This document shows, in pieces, positions 12,501 to 25,533 of a stretch of 64,000 nucleotides of DNA (within the stretch, counting starts at the first letter, position 1; every line of letters starts with the position of its first letter). This DNA is from Xanthostigma xanthostigma (taxonomy: Eukaryota; Arthropoda; Insecta; Raphidioptera; Raphidiidae): assembly GCA_963575645.1 (NCBI GenBank), contig OY754466.1, positions 47,586,001 through 47,650,000 on the forward strand. The letters run 5' to 3'. The translations under genes were made by a program, and so were the position numbers. Under the pieces are notes generated by a model. It saw nothing but the letters and a program-made list of their open reading frames with translations, made no database searches and was not told the DNA's origin.

Positions 12501-13059
12501 AGTTAATAAAATACATACTTGTAAAAATCGTTTTTTGACGTGATACCTAACGTCTTATAAATTGATGAAACACCAGCTGCACGCACGAAAAAGTGTAACG
12601 TTCCGCCTGACTCTGTGCGTGCAAGCGAGAGCGTAGTAATGTATTATTATAAATATGATATTCGAGCGGAATACGTTATCACGTAAAACTATCGTCCGTA
12701 AACCGACTTTACAGACAACCAATTTTTTTTTAAATAAAAGTGCATTTTTGACAACTTGGTCATTCATGCGAAGTAATAAAATAACAAAAATATACATCGT
12801 ACATTAGCTTACTGCTAGATAGGGAACAATTTGTATAAAATCTGTTCTAAAATATCGAAAGAATTACATTAGAAATCGGAACAAATCGACTCATGTATTT
12901 TCAATTTCTCCTTCATCCTCACTTCGTGGCAATCATAGACCAATCAGAAGAAACCTTTTATCAATTTGAGGTTACATCGTTTAACCTCAAATAAAACGTT
13001 ATAGTTTTTCATTGGCTGCACAGCATTGGAGGAAATTTTTTTGTATTTAACGGGAGTCG
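9561..13059. other. Non-coding AT-rich stretch with repeat fragments
   Basis: No gene can be supported. Part of 11280-11440 is an inverted copy of sequence near 55560-55700 (shared CCAAAAAATATG / CATATTTTTGG context and the run of CAGACAAA / TTTGTCTG), so a dispersed repeat is present. A string like a Helitron end (AACTAGCTGCGACCGACCC) is near 10316. Short reading frames on both strands look incidental. Confidence 0.4.
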
Positions 13060-13530
13060 GCTTGTTACCGGGAACACCGCAGCCTTTAGGGCTTATTGTG
13101 CTATCTCCCAATCTCTTATATCACTCGATCCAGTACCCTCGTTCCTTGCACTAGCTTGTGCAGTCCGTGAACTGGGTGATTGATATAATCTTCTGAACAA
13201 TCTGGACTCATTCTACATTGTCCATAGATTATCTGCCTTCTACGCTCCAAAGCCTTACATTCACACAGAATGTGATTCGTTGTTTCCGTCTCCTTATTGC
13301 ACTTTAAGTTCCCGTTAAACAGTCCGATTTTTTGGAGATGTCCTTCAGGGTACAGTGTCCTGTCAGGAGGCCTACCACGAGACGAAGACTGTTACTATTA
13401 AGTTCTTCATTCATCTTTGAGGATTATCCTTTAATAAAAGCCTTGCCATGTTGCTGCCCGGAAATGTTATTCCAGTATGTTGATTTTTGATCCATTCCCT
13501 AATTTGACCCCCTACTGTGCATCAGAGGAG
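13060..13530 (-). pseudogene. LINE C-terminal (RNase-H end) remnant
   Basis: Minus-strand translation gives, in order, VREWIKNQH, then VVGLLTGHC, then after a frameshift HLQKIGLF, then CNKETETTNHILCECKALER followed by RRQIIYGQ. This is the familiar end of RNase-H-bearing LINE proteins, where VGLLTGHC-like and HxLCxCxAL motifs follow each other. Several frameshifts and stops break it. No other part of the element is recognisable nearby. Confidence 0.65.
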
Positions 13531-15410
13531 ATGCTTTGAGGTGAGTTATAGGGACTAAAAAAATGCGGTCAAATCAGTTGAAAACTAACATGATTCTGAC
13601 TTAAGCGATTTTGTCTTCTGTCTACAGATTTTAAGTAGCATTAAAGCTTCATAATATTGTAATTTAATTCCTGTAATCGTAATCGTCGTCTTGTTTTATT
13701 TTATTATGTGGTTTGTAAAATATAATTTAACAAAGTTGACAGGAGAAAAAATTAATGTTATTTTGTGCAATGCAGATGCTCCTTTATGTCACGATCAACA
13801 TTAAGTCACTTTTATGCGTCAAGCCATTTATATGCACGAATCACGAAATGCATGTTTGTTTTTACTAGATGTGCATTTGTTTCTTATGCACACAGAACAA
13901 TACGTAGGCTCAATACAGCGGTTCTCAATTCAGACTGTGACACCGGTATTCATGTTTCCTTCCGTCCGCATAAGAGGGCAAAAGAGGGAGTTCGAATGTA
14001 ACAACAATAACTCTGCGAAACCATGTATACATTCTTTCGACAGGCTTAGTTTTCCTGGTCAAAGTATAATGGTCCCTCATATTGAATGACCATAAAATTT
14101 TCTACGCGTTTCAGGTTTTGCCTTTTGAAATAGGAATTGGAAACTCTTGAGGGTTGAATAAACTATTAGGGCTATAAGCGTCGAATTGTTGCGCCACCTT
14201 CAAGCGTCCCTAGCCTACACAAAATTATTATTTTAAGTAGCACACTAAAATCTTTTGGGTGGATTTATAGAACGACCATATTTTGTCCACGTGTGTAGGG
14301 TATGTAGGTATAAATCAGGTATAAATACCAATGGACCACGGCATACAAGCCCGGAAACCAAGAAGATTTGAGTCTCTATGGGGAGAATGAATGGAACGAC
14401 CAACCACAGAAGAGCATAGTCTGAGTAGAGAACACGAGCACGCTGACCATAAAAGACGGAACTATCATAACTAATAAGAACTTGTTCAAAAAATTTTTTT
14501 TCATTTATTTATTTAAAAATGATTGTTACTTTTTAATTGTAAGGCAATATATTTTTACTTAAATATCCACCCAGGCTCCAAACATGTGTAGAACTACTGA
14601 TTTTAATGTTACAATTTAGAAATTTAAATCATCGTTTCGTATATTGTCTCATGTTTCTAAAATTATTAACAATAAATATGACGTCTAGACCGTAATAATA
14701 TATTCTCTTGCAAATTTTTCACTAAATCACCAAACATTTAAATGAACGAAATATTAGCACGTACATTTTCTCTAATGCAACCGATTCACGATTCACAAAA
14801 AAAAATATCTAATTTATGAGAACATTAAATGTACTTTGTTTTAAGTAGGTATCAAAAAAAACTTATTCAATAAATTTATAAATTATAAATAATTGTTTTA
14901 TAGTAAATAATATACAAAATACGTATTATCAAGGTACAAATTAATTGCAATCATTTCTGTTAAAAACCATTCATTAAAATAATTGTAGTATTTTACGCAA
15001 AAAATAACACTTTTATTTTATTACGTTGTGATGATTAGAAATACACTAAAACATCGCGAATTTTTTTGTTGTAAATTTTGCATGTTTTTTTTACGAACAG
15101 TTGATGTTTTAACTTAAAAAAAAGCATTATTTTGATTGACTAGTTCTCAAGATTTTTTTGTTATAATTTTGTATGATGTCATATTTTACAAATTCGTAAC
15201 AGCTTAAAATGTTTGATAGATGATGAAGTCAAAAGCCGGATCAGTCACGTAAACTACATTTGTAATAATATTAACCTTTTCAAAAATTGAATCAATCAAT
15301 AAATTTATGTAAATTATATAACGACTAATCTAATTATGACATATATAATATTGTACGAAACGTACCAACAGTTTTCAATTTGAAAATTGCTCCTCAGTAA
15401 GCAATTATTA
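13531..15410. other. Non-coding stretch, nothing recognisable
   Basis: Two overlapping plus-strand frames of 78 and 91 codons (13765-14089) have no domain, signal or splice support. No clear repeat boundaries were seen. Confidence 0.4.
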
Positions 15411-15935
15411 TAGTCAGAGTGCCCATCGGCAAAAATTTTATTGACACAACTCTCCCCAAACTTTGTATATGGATTCATTAGGCCTAGTCTGACACATATT
15501 TCCTCTGTGACTTTTCTTGATTTTGGGGCGTTTTCCCTCTAAATTTTCCGAAAGATGTCGTTCGGACGACATGTAAAAATTTATAGATACTGTTTGTTTT
15601 TTTAATTGAATAGCTTCAAAAATGTCTGACACCTCGAATATGTCGTACATATTCGAGGTGTCAGACATTTTAAATGGTTTATGTTATTTGTCAGAGAACA
15701 TTATTTTAGCGTTTTGGTTGAAGTTTTTAAGCTATCCAATTAAAAAAACAAACAGTATCTATAAATTTTTACATGTCGTCAAAACAATATCTTTCGAAAA
15801 ATTTAGAGGGAAAACGCCCCAAAATCAAGAAGAGTCATAGAGGAAATAGGTGTCAGATTAGGCTTAATGAAGATGAATACAAAGTTTGGGGAGAGTATGT
15901 ATCAATCAAATTTTTGCCGATGTACACTCTGACTA
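15411..15935. mobile_element. Foldback element with palindromic core (copy 1, both arms)
   Basis: Ends are TAGTCAGAGTGCCCATCGGC and an inverted relative ending CACTCTGACTA. The centre (about 15619-15671) is a hairpin, ATGTCTGACACCTCGAATATG and its complement around a 3-bp spacer. Both arms carry the same reading frame: a segment beginning MSS.RHLSENLEGKRPKI and ending YKVWGE, on the minus strand in the left arm and the plus strand in the right arm. It may be an eroded transposase N-terminus but I do not recognise it. A copy with one arm is at 39609-39922. Confidence 0.75.
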
Positions 15936-16935
15936 TTAGTTTAGGTAATGAATAAGCAACGTTATTTTTTGCTGCTAAATTAGAACAATTGATTATATAG
16001 AAATTTCCGGAAGTTTTTCTGGGATTCATACAAAAATATATGATCATTTATGGGGAATTTCTATTCTATTTCTATCTCAGAAAAATTCTGAACTTTTTCA
16101 GTGGAACAATAGATAAAAAGTGCGTATATTTTCAGGGAAGTGCGTACATTTTTCCGAAAATTTATTTATTTTTATTCTGGTACCCCGTTCTAAAAAAAAT
16201 GCAGTAGTAGTTAAGATATTGTTTAAATCAATATTTGATTTAGATACACATTATCTAATTAAAGCACTCATCAAAGGTAGCGTTGGGTACAGTGGTCCAT
16301 TGAAACTAATTAGAGAGCTTGTTGCCGGAAATAGGATGTTGTGTGGCAAGTTGAAGCCCACTTTGTTCAAAGCGACAAAGGCCAAAACGGCAGTTCCCGG
16401 TTGCAAAGCACAAAATCCAGTGGCGGTATACACACACACTTTATACACACACTACTTGTACTAAATGCGTGAAATTTGTCGTTCGTTCGCGCGATTTCGT
16501 AACAGCATGGTGACTTTACTGCACTGTCGCGCGATACGACTATGATACAAGGCAAAAGACAAACTTTGCTATTCTTAAACAATGCTTTTTTCTTTAGAGT
16601 AAAGGCCCTGTGGCTGATGAACCTCGCCTTTTAGTGCACTAATCTGTACTACTAAAGATTATTATTATTATTATTTTGCTCTAGAATTAACACTTTTAAT
16701 AAGTTACCTGACAAGATAAATAATCTAAATATCAATCCATTTTAAACCGCATTAAAAAAATTTCTCATTCAGCAATATTTCTACTCAGTTGATGAATATT
16801 TTACATGAAATATTTTATATCAGAATTATGATATTTTAATTAATTAATTAACTGACACTTTCTTGCTTTTTTGTCGATATGAAAATAAAAAATTATTATT
16901 ATTATTATCTAGCGATTGATTCCTGCGCGTGAAGA
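15936..16935. other. Non-coding stretch with simple repeats
   Basis: No gene. Contains short CA-type (about 16430-16451) and ATT-type (about 16660-16677, 16893-16908) microsatellites and an AATT run near 16838-16850. Confidence 0.45.
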
Positions 16936-16943
16936 GTGTAGCG

Positions 16944-17211
16944 CAGGGGTGGGCAAATCTTTTGATCGGCGGGCCACATAGGTGATGAAAATTTTACCGC
17001 GGGCCGGATGGCTGACGAAAATTTCTTCGCGGGCCAAAAATTTGCAAAAAAAAAGATCCTTACATTCTATTAAGGTCCTCACATTCCATTTCCGCATTTG
17101 GAGAGCAAAAAAAAAAGAAAAAAGGGCCTCACATTCTATTTCCGCTACTATTTTTTCTAAAATGCTTCGCCGGATGAAAGTGCGCTGCGGGCTGCCATTT
17201 GCCCAGGCCTG
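16944..17211. mobile_element. hAT-type MITE, 268 bp
   Basis: Starts CAGGGGTGGGCAAAT and ends ATTTGCCCAGGCCTG, a common hAT terminal type. The exact 8-bp direct duplication GTGTAGCG lies at 16936-16943 and 17212-17219. Internal GCGGGCC repeats are typical of these elements. No transposase. Confidence 0.92.
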
Positions 17212-18754
17212 GTGTAGCGTGACCAGCGTCGTAGGAATTCATGGCAAGTCTGCTATGAGTTTTCGATAATCTCGCGTTTGCGATACAACAACGTGTATTT
17301 CAGCCACCAATCAGAGGGCTTACGGTATCGGTTGACAATCATCAAGGGGCCATGAATGCTACTTGACCGATTTTTTAAAGAGTAGACTGTGTCTATTTTT
17401 CAATAAATAAAATTTTATTTATTGAAGAGTTCTAATCAGACGTTAATCAAAGATTTGAATACCTACTGTGTCTATTTTATCTACCCTGATGAGTTGCTAC
17501 TGATTGAAGTTTATGGGATGGACTTTACATTAACTTTAGTACGAATCTGTAATTAGTTCAACTGCGCTCCTTTAATTGGTGTTCATTTTAATTAAATAAC
17601 GTTCGGTTGAACTGATCTTCGAGCAGAGTTTCAGAGTTTTCAATACTATTTGGTAATATTTTTACGAACTTCTTTTTAACTTCATCAATCAAAATTTATA
17701 CTAATTCTAATTAAGCTAGAGTTTTGAGATTTTGCACACATGCATAAATCTAGCGACAATGCAATACATATTATCTAATATCGTTCTAGAGCCAATATGG
17801 CGGACGTTCCAAGATGGCGGTTTACGAATTTCTAAACCATCCTTTTGACATGAGTATCAAATTAAAAAGTTTGGTGAAAATACTACAGTAAGCTATGTGA
17901 TGTCATCCTTCTCAATATGGCGAACGCCTCGAGATTATAGACGCTTGACAGTTAAGTTCATGATCGTTTATAGAAAATTTCTTAAAATATTGAATTTCTG
18001 TTCAGTTTGAAATTCTGAACAGACTTCAAAAAAGGAGGGTACTGTTTATTTTGCTTCTTCCATTTTCGTACAACCATTCTGAACTTCACTGTAGTTGTGA
18101 CAAAACCGTATTTTTGATGCACTCTGTATATATTATTTATTTGAAAATTTGTTCTTGATGCTAATATAACATTCGATTTTTGAAAAAAAAAATTAATCTA
18201 CATAATTTAAGTACAAAAACGTGTGAAAAAAATGCCGCTGTAAAGGTTATTTATTTATTTTGTATGCATAACGCATCATTTATTAATTTAAATTACTTCT
18301 GTCCAAAAACAAATTTAGAAATGCCTGCATCCTTTATATGGCTCTCTTTCTAATTTTTTAATCGTTGAGTTTCATCTTCTTTCGCATGCATCTTTTTCTA
18401 ATCATTAATTGGAGCTTAAACAAGATAACCGCACGTGAATAACATTGTTGTTATAGCGTTCTTTTGTTAATAGACATAACTGTTTCTTTTTAGTCGGTAT
18501 TATAACGTATTCATTCAAAGGTAGGGAGATTCCACCTACAAACAAATGAAAGCGAAACTGTTTTAAATAAAATTTGTCTTAACGGCTTACTACAAATGGA
18601 GGGAACTTCTCTACACGGGAAGAAATCTACAGTGAACGTGTGTCTTTTGTCTCTTCTCTCTTGTTAAGATGATTCGCGATGCTCATTTATTTATTACGGC
18701 GGGTGGGGGAGGCAACTGTTAACAGGATTGTTTGTTTTTCGGGGATTTTAATAG
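17212..18754. other. Upstream region of gene A, non-coding
   Basis: No gene. A segment at about 17400-17460 (AATAAATAAAATTTTATTTATTGAA and onward, read in pieces) recurs inverted near 46345-46405. From about 18600 the sequence becomes less repetitive and leads to the putative promoter of gene A. Confidence 0.4.
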
Positions 18755-18763
18755 TATAAATAG
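18755..18763 (+). promoter_or_regulatory. Putative TATA box of gene A
   Basis: TATAAATAG lies 33 nt before an initiator-like TGCAGTCT (A at 18788). It is followed after 53 nt by a consensus donor GTAAGT at 18841. The geometry is that of an insect core promoter feeding a non-coding first exon. The link to gene A, 11 kb downstream, is inference. Confidence 0.5.
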
Positions 18764-18787
18764 AAGATGGGTCGTTTTTGTTTCTGC

Positions 18788-18840
18788 AGTCTCGTGTTTA
18801 GTACACAGCTAGTGATTAAAGTTTAATTTACTTTTTAGTG
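18788..18840 (+). other. Putative non-coding exon 1 of gene A
   Basis: 53 nt between the initiator-like site and the donor (TTTAGTG then GTAAGTGG). It has no ATG, so splicing to the acceptor at 30110-30111 would give a leader of 78 nt whose first ATG is the signal-peptide start at 30137. The intervening intron would be 11,271 bp. Not proven without RNA evidence. Confidence 0.5.
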
Positions 18841-21800
18841 GTAAGTGGACAAAATCCATTACATTAGTGTTTCCTTTTTTTGAGTCGGTGGCATTTTGAA
18901 AAGTTCACGGTGTTTCAGTTTCAGTGAAAACTTTTTGGAATAATATTGATTGTGAAAACAATTATCATTACAAATTTTAGAAGAAATTGCATTATGTGAA
19001 TCGGTGATTTTGAAAATAGCAGAATATAAAAATTATTTAAAATTTTTCATAAACAAATTGACTTCAAAATTTTGCAGCTTAAAAAAACATCAGTATTTAT
19101 TTTGTTTTGATATTTTTATATTTGAGTGTCCAATTAATTAATAAGACTAGTATATATTATTGAAATTCATGAATTCATATAGATGACAAAAGTAAAAAAA
19201 AATTAAATTCTGACTTAAAAAACTGATGCAAATTTTTAAATCTTGTAATATAATTTAAATCGCGTAACAATTTTTGAGATGCATATTTCAGTCTAAGACG
19301 TTTTAGGTTAGGTATGCTTGAGGGATAAATCAATCACTCGATCGTACAACGTGCATGAAATAGACCGATTTTGTGTCGATCCGTTGATATAGTTTGATTG
19401 TTATTATAATACAAAATTAAGAATGTTTTATAGACCACGAATTAAAAAAAAGAAGTTCTATTTTTTCTCATATTCCATACAATGAAAACATTTACTAATT
19501 GGATTAATTTGAACATTTCTATTCACGGTGCATATCTTAATTTGATGTTCTATTTTGAGGTCAATTTTTCTTATGAAATGTGAAAACGTTACATCACTAT
19601 ACTACACCGAAACTATAATTATCTATTTTTGCGTCTTCAAAGTATCAAAGATTCACCTGTCACATTTTCGATTTGACATCAATGCACAATAGTTTGCAAT
19701 AATTACTTCCTTAACTTATCGTTAGATGTAGATATAGTGTCCGTGGTGAGAGATGAAGCCAGGCACGTCATCAATAATATGCTAGTGAACGCCTGCATGC
19801 CCGCAGACAGTGGCGTGTGGAATAAATTCGACATATCCATTTATACCGGTAGAATAAAAATAAACACTCGACGCACATGGATCTCCGAAACAGCCAATAG
19901 CAAGCTAGACGCGGTGGCTTCATCTTTCGCCGCGCGTAGTATACTAAGTTTTCTTTTCGTTTCATACAAGGCAGAATATATTATTGTTTACTACAAACCA
20001 GCCTTTACCCGCGACTTGGCTAGTGAGTAAACAAAATTTAACTAAGTCACCAATGATATAATATATATGTTTTCATTTATGAGCGGTAACATAAAAGTTG
20101 TTAATTAATTGTTCGTTAAAACGTTATAATGCTTTCAATATCGTCGATATACCAATGTATTCAAGTACGCAATCTTACAATGTGTTCTTTATTAACCTCT
20201 TTTTTTGAAAGTTTTTATGTAACTGGCTAGTAAAGATAAAGATTTCAAGATCTACCGATAAGTGTGTTAAATTTATGAGTTGCAGAGAGCTCTGTCAAAA
20301 ATTTTGTTTAAACAATGACGTTAGAAGTGACCATATAATTACAGTTTTTATGAGTGCAGATGCGGTCTAATGCCATGTAACTCCTTGTAATTTAGAATAT
20401 GGATAGCTTTTAGGCTAAATTTTAATCAAAACCCGTAGAAAAATGTTGTTTCGAAGTAAAAATTGTCCAAAAAACTGTGTTAAAATTATACATAGTTTCT
20501 GAAACTATATATGAAGTTAAAAAAAAACATTTTTTACAAAATTTTCTCAGAAAAATAAACAGAATAATTAACAGGACCACTTCATATTTTTTTATGCGAA
20601 AAATTTTACCAACATTTTTTGGATCTCTCAGTCGTTTTTCAGACAAACGGACTTTTTCCCAAAATATTGTTTATGGACTCGGCAAACCTTAAAACAATAA
20701 AAATATTGTAAAATTTTGAACAATAAATTTTGACTTAAATTCCACACTTGAGTTGGAATGGTAAAAAACAACAATTTAGCTACTTTTTTTAACCAAAACA
20801 ATCTTCATTTCAAGAGCAATGGCCCATCATTTAGTTTTTGTTGTTGATGGGAGCAGTGTCTTCGAAATGTAATAAAATGGTTCTTGTTAAAGTGCCTAAA
20901 TTATTTATGTTAAATTAATAAACTAGATATTTAGTATTTTTTTAAAATAGATCTAAATCTCATTTAAAAATATCGTTAATAGATTTATAGGTCAAAGTTT
21001 ATATGGTTATTACTAATTGAAAAAATAGCTTCTGCCTTCAGGCACTGTTTTTAAACTCATTACTATATAGTAAACTTTAGATGAGTATAATATGTAATAT
21101 TTAATTAGAATTGCGTGCCAAAACAATTTTTTCTCAAAGACAGTTTTTATTAAGACGCGGAGCCTGTGATTTAATTTTTCAAAAGACACTTCATTCATAC
21201 TATGTTGCATAGGATCGTCCCACATATCAAAATTTCACACATAAACAAATAATGTAAGCCAACTTTTTGGTTCTTATAACTGCAAACAAGAATTTAAAGA
21301 AATATATTTTTAAACGTCCAGCATAAACGCCATACTTATGATGACGCAGAAGGCTATCACACTTCTTTATCTATAGAAAGAGATGTACCTATATACATTG
21401 TCTTCCTAGTTGTTCGTTTTCAGTTTGACAGATCAGTGGGCGTGACACAGTATATCTAGTCAGTCAATCAAAGGCTTATATTTAACACGTCAATTCGATA
21501 GAGTCATAAACTATGTTTCATTGAAAAATAAACATTGTTGGGAATTTCTTTATTATTGAAAAAGCGCCTCAAAAATTCTCAAAAAAATTGTTTCATAAAC
21601 CATTTATAATGTAGGTAGATTCCAACAAAAAACAGAGACTGTGTATTTTACACTTCACACTACAGAAGTAAAACTGGTTTAATTGTTAAAAAAATGGCAC
21701 CGAACGTCGAGATCCACTTTTAGTTTACTAGGCAAGCATTCTACCCAACCGCCACCTTAGCTTAATGTTCTACAGCCGATTTTTATAGTATCTGGTATAC

Positions 21801-22029
21801 ATATATCGTGACACGTTCAATCTCACGAATAAATTTTATCCTACCGTGCCAAAAGAAGTTTTACTTCCAAAAAAAGTGGGACGACCCGATTGTAATTAGT
21901 TCAAAATGCATTATTTAATCACTTGCAGCGTTGCTTGCGTGAACATTACGGTTTCGGCGGAATTCGAGCGATTCCACTCTCCTTCCGCACCGACGTACTT
22001 TCGAACTATAGACATACTTCATTGACCAG

Positions 22030-22145
22030 TCACACGATATGCAGTTTCATAGTTTCAAACCCCTTTCTGTGTTCAGCGCACCACGAGTGCATCGGCTGAA
22101 CTAGAACATGCAAACTCCACTGACCAATATTCGTTTCCTCCATAA
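22030..22145. repeat. Direct repeat, left copy (about 115 bp)
   Basis: Matches 23182-23290 in the same orientation (shared ATATGCAGTTTCATAGTT and CACCACGAGTGCATC). The two copies flank the dispersed repeat at 22553-23180, so they may be terminal direct repeats of a larger element or a segmental duplication. Confidence 0.7.
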
Positions 22146-22552
22146 TATATTTAATAATTAATTTACTATATGAATCATTGCCTATCTACTCAATGTGCGG
22201 TGAGTGAACGCAACAAAGCGTATCGAAAATATATCTGCGTCTCTTTCTTCGATGTAATTCCCTGATTTCTTCGATGCTAGGATTGGTTGATGTACTTGCA
22301 TTCAATCTGAATAAAGTATCCCTGTTTCAAAAACTTTGTCTTTTTCTATGACGTTAACATGGGCGTACCCAGCTTTTGGCCCAGGAGGGAGCAAATTAGA
22401 AATTTCTTAAGCCGGGTCCACCGTGCTTGTTTTGCCCTCCTGGATACGCCAGTGCTTACGGCGTAAAAAAAGACAGAAGTATATGTTTGCACCCTTATGG
22501 TTCGATTGCGATTTTATTCCTATGCTCAGTATAGAATAAAAGTATATGCACA

Positions 22553-23180
22553 ACTAGTGTGACCTGTGCGAATTATTCGCACTAAATACATAAGTATAAT
22601 AATTATCACTTTACAAAATTATTGATTGCAATAATTGATTGCATTGATTTGCATTGAATAATGATTGCAGGTATTCAATTCGTTTCTAATTTTGCACACT
22701 GCTTATAACGCTCTTCTTTTTGTTGTATTACAATATGAAGTTCAGTTGACAGGTCGAAGAAATATTTTACTAAAATTGTTATATAGAGGCGCAAGTAGCA
22801 AAAGCGTTGAGCTAAGCCGTCAGATGGCATCATGCAGCATTGCTGTGACGTTGTTCAGCGTTGCTCGCTGTTTCAAAATTGAAACCGTCAGATGGCAGTA
22901 TGCAGTATTGTGCCTGCTGTATTGCAATATGAAGGTCAGATGACAGATCGAAGTGTTGACTTTGTTTCAAAATTAAAGCCGTCAGATGGCAGATATTGTT
23001 CAGCGTTGATGAATTTTAATTAATTTACAAAAGCAAAAGCAATATAAATTTGTTAGTTGTCGATGTCAGTAGAGCAAGCATGATTATCTGTAAAATGATA
23101 TATAATTTATGTGGAGAAATTGTGAGGTTTTTTCTAAAAGGGGAAGCAAACATCTTTAACCTTAGCGTATTAATATAAAT
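22553..23180 (+). repeat. Dispersed repeat, copy 1 (inverted relative at 42460-43059)
   Basis: About 600 bp matching 42460-43059 in opposite orientation. It contains related sub-repeats around CGTCAGATGGCA and a 92-codon frame conserved in the other copy (starts MQVFNSFLILHTAYN, ends YCNMKVR). No known domain, so I treat the frame as a by-product of copy identity. Confidence 0.75.
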
Positions 23181-23181
23181 C

Positions 23182-23290
23182 ATATGCAGTTTCATAGTTG
23201 CAAACCCCGTTCAGTGTTCAGCGCACCACGAGTGCATCAGCTGAACTAGAACATGCAAACTCCAGTGACCCATATTCGTTTCCTCAGAAC
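23182..23290. repeat. Direct repeat, right copy
   Basis: Same-orientation partner of 22030-22145; see that entry. Differences are scattered point changes. Confidence 0.7.
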
Positions 23291-23611
23291 GAGATCATCA
23301 TCAGTGATGTAATTTTCTGCGTGTTTTGATATACTACACGCTATTACCAAATCGAATGCAGTACTTAAAGTGATCGTTACTTTAGAAAGGAACTTTCGTT
23401 CTTCATTAGGTACTGCATAACAGAATATTACACTAAATTATTACTCATTATTTTGCGTTGAAGATTCACACTCTTAACCGACTCTTTATGACATTTTTAT
23501 TATCAAAACAATTATTTTCCGTTATAGTATCATGTTTGGTAATCTAAACCAGTGTTTCCCAAAGTGTGAAGCAATTAGGAAGATTCCAATTGACGAAAAT
23601 CCATATACAAA

Positions 23612-24031
23612 CTAGCGGTTCGTCCCGGTTTCATCCGGGTGCGATAGATATAATTCTGCAAAATGTATTTCGTTTGCGGCCCGGCGTCTGAACTAATAGC
23701 TTTGAGTAAATTCTACCAGATTTGCTTCTGAACTAATAGCTTTAAGCAAATTCTATCAGATGTCGCTACTTGGTACTAACACAGTTTTTATTTTTTGTTT
23801 GCGTCTAAACTAATAGCTTTGAGTTAATTTTATCAGATGTCGTTGCATGTTACTAAAACAGTTTTTTTTCGAAAACATCGAAATTTTGTACAAAATATTT
23901 AATAAAATGTACCCTATAGCGTAAGTTGCACCAAGTAAGACACATTTACAAAATTTCATTAAAAACGGTTCAGTGATTTCGGAGATTAGCGCGGCGAAAA
24001 TTGAGACACGAGATTTTCTTATAATATATAG
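23612..24031 (-). mobile_element. Helitron-like short repeat in reverse orientation
   Basis: Begins A-CTAG-CGGTTCGTCCCGG, the reverse of a CTAG-ended terminus with a GC hairpin (CCCGG...CCGGG). Internal near-repeats of CTGAACTAATAGCTTTGAG occur three times, and it ends at a TATA-rich TTATAATATATAGAT. No coding capacity. Confidence 0.4.
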
Positions 24032-24039
24032 ATACAGAA

Positions 24040-25466
24040 AAAAAATACGAGTGTCGTACCGATTTGAGTGTGTTAATTCTCACACATTGTGATAAAACAT
24101 ACATCGTTCTCTTTGTTTTAATGAGGGGAAGTGCACAATATATGTTTCATCGCGATGTACCTACGCGAATTAATACAGGTAAAATCCATTCTGGAGAAAT
24201 TCATATAATGACAAAAGAGCCTCAATAACGTTCAAACTTAAATTTTTAATGAATTTTTACCACTTGTACTAATAAATATAATAGAGTAGCCTCATAATAA
24301 GGATAACTTTAAAAATCGTAGAAAAAAATATTTTCGATATAAATTCAACGGAGATTTTTAATTTTCTATACAGGGTGTCCCATTAAGAATGGGACATAGA
24401 ACAACCGCAGATTCTCCAATTCAAAATAAAACGATAAAGCGAAATATGCTTAGATAAAATGTTACTCGTTTCCGAAATACGGGGTGTTGAAGTTGAAAAC
24501 TGAAAAATTATTAATGTCCATAATTTTTTTATACATCGTATAATTTTACTCAAATCGGCACACTTGTTAAATATCATAAAATGCACCTAACAATAAAAAA
24601 ATTAGTTCAGTACGCTCTACCAGTGGCGTACGGCAGGAGTAAGTAATGCTTGTACCCCTTCTAAATGTTACGCCGTTGTCTAAATTTTAATTTTGACTAT
24701 AATTTTAATTTTTTTGATATTTTCTAAGTCAATAATGTACACTTGTTAGTTTGTTGTAAAGTCATTGGTTTTCGAGATATTCACAGTTTTTTTAAGACAA
24801 AATTGTAAAAATGAATATTATTAATAATAATACAAATAAAAAGTACATGTCTATCTATCTTTAACTGCGAATATCTCGAAAACCAATGACTTTACAACAA
24901 ACTAACAAGTGTACATTATTGACTTAGAAAATATCAAAATAATTAAAATTATAGTCAAAATTAAAATTTAGACAGCGGCGTAACATTTAGAAGAGGTACA
25001 AGCATTACTTACTCCTGCCGTACGCCACTGGTAGAGCGAGTAACATTTTATCTAAGCATATTTCGCCGTTTTATTTTGAATTGGAGAATCTGCGGTTGTT
25101 CTATGTCCCATTCTTAATGGGACACCCTGTATATAAATACGGAAAGAAAAATAAGAGTGTCGTACCTATTTGAGTATGTTAATTCTCACACATTGTGATG
25201 AAACATAAATCGTTCTCTTTGTTTTAATAAGGGGAAGTGCACAATATATGTTTCATCGCGATGTACACGAATACAGGTAAAATCGATTCAAGAGAAATTC
25301 ATATAATAACAAAAGAACCTCAATAATGTTCAAACTTAAAAAATTAATGAATTTTGACCACTTGTACTAATAAATACAATAGTGTAACATCATAATAAGG
25401 ATAACTTTAAAAATCCTAGAAAAAATATTTTCGATATAAATTCAACGGAGATTTTTAATTTTCTAT
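24040..25466. repeat. Composite: direct repeats of about 330 bp flanking a foldback element
   Basis: 24040-24366 and 25137-25466 are same-orientation copies, similar but with small indels (shared AAGTGCACAATATATGTTTC). Between them sits an element with ends CAGGGTGTCCCATTAAGAAT and its complement (24371-25129), flanked by TATA on both sides (24367-24370, 25130-25133). Inside it a second inverted pair begins CAGTGGCGTACGGCAGGAG (24620 on; complement ends about 25031), a hAT-like end, so it is nested. The left arm has an extra segment of about 150 bp. Confidence 0.75.
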
Positions 25467-25533
25467 ATGTGGGGTGGATTGAAGTATTCTTGTTGGGGCT
25501 CATGTTTTTTGTTTGTATTTTTTATTCAAACTG

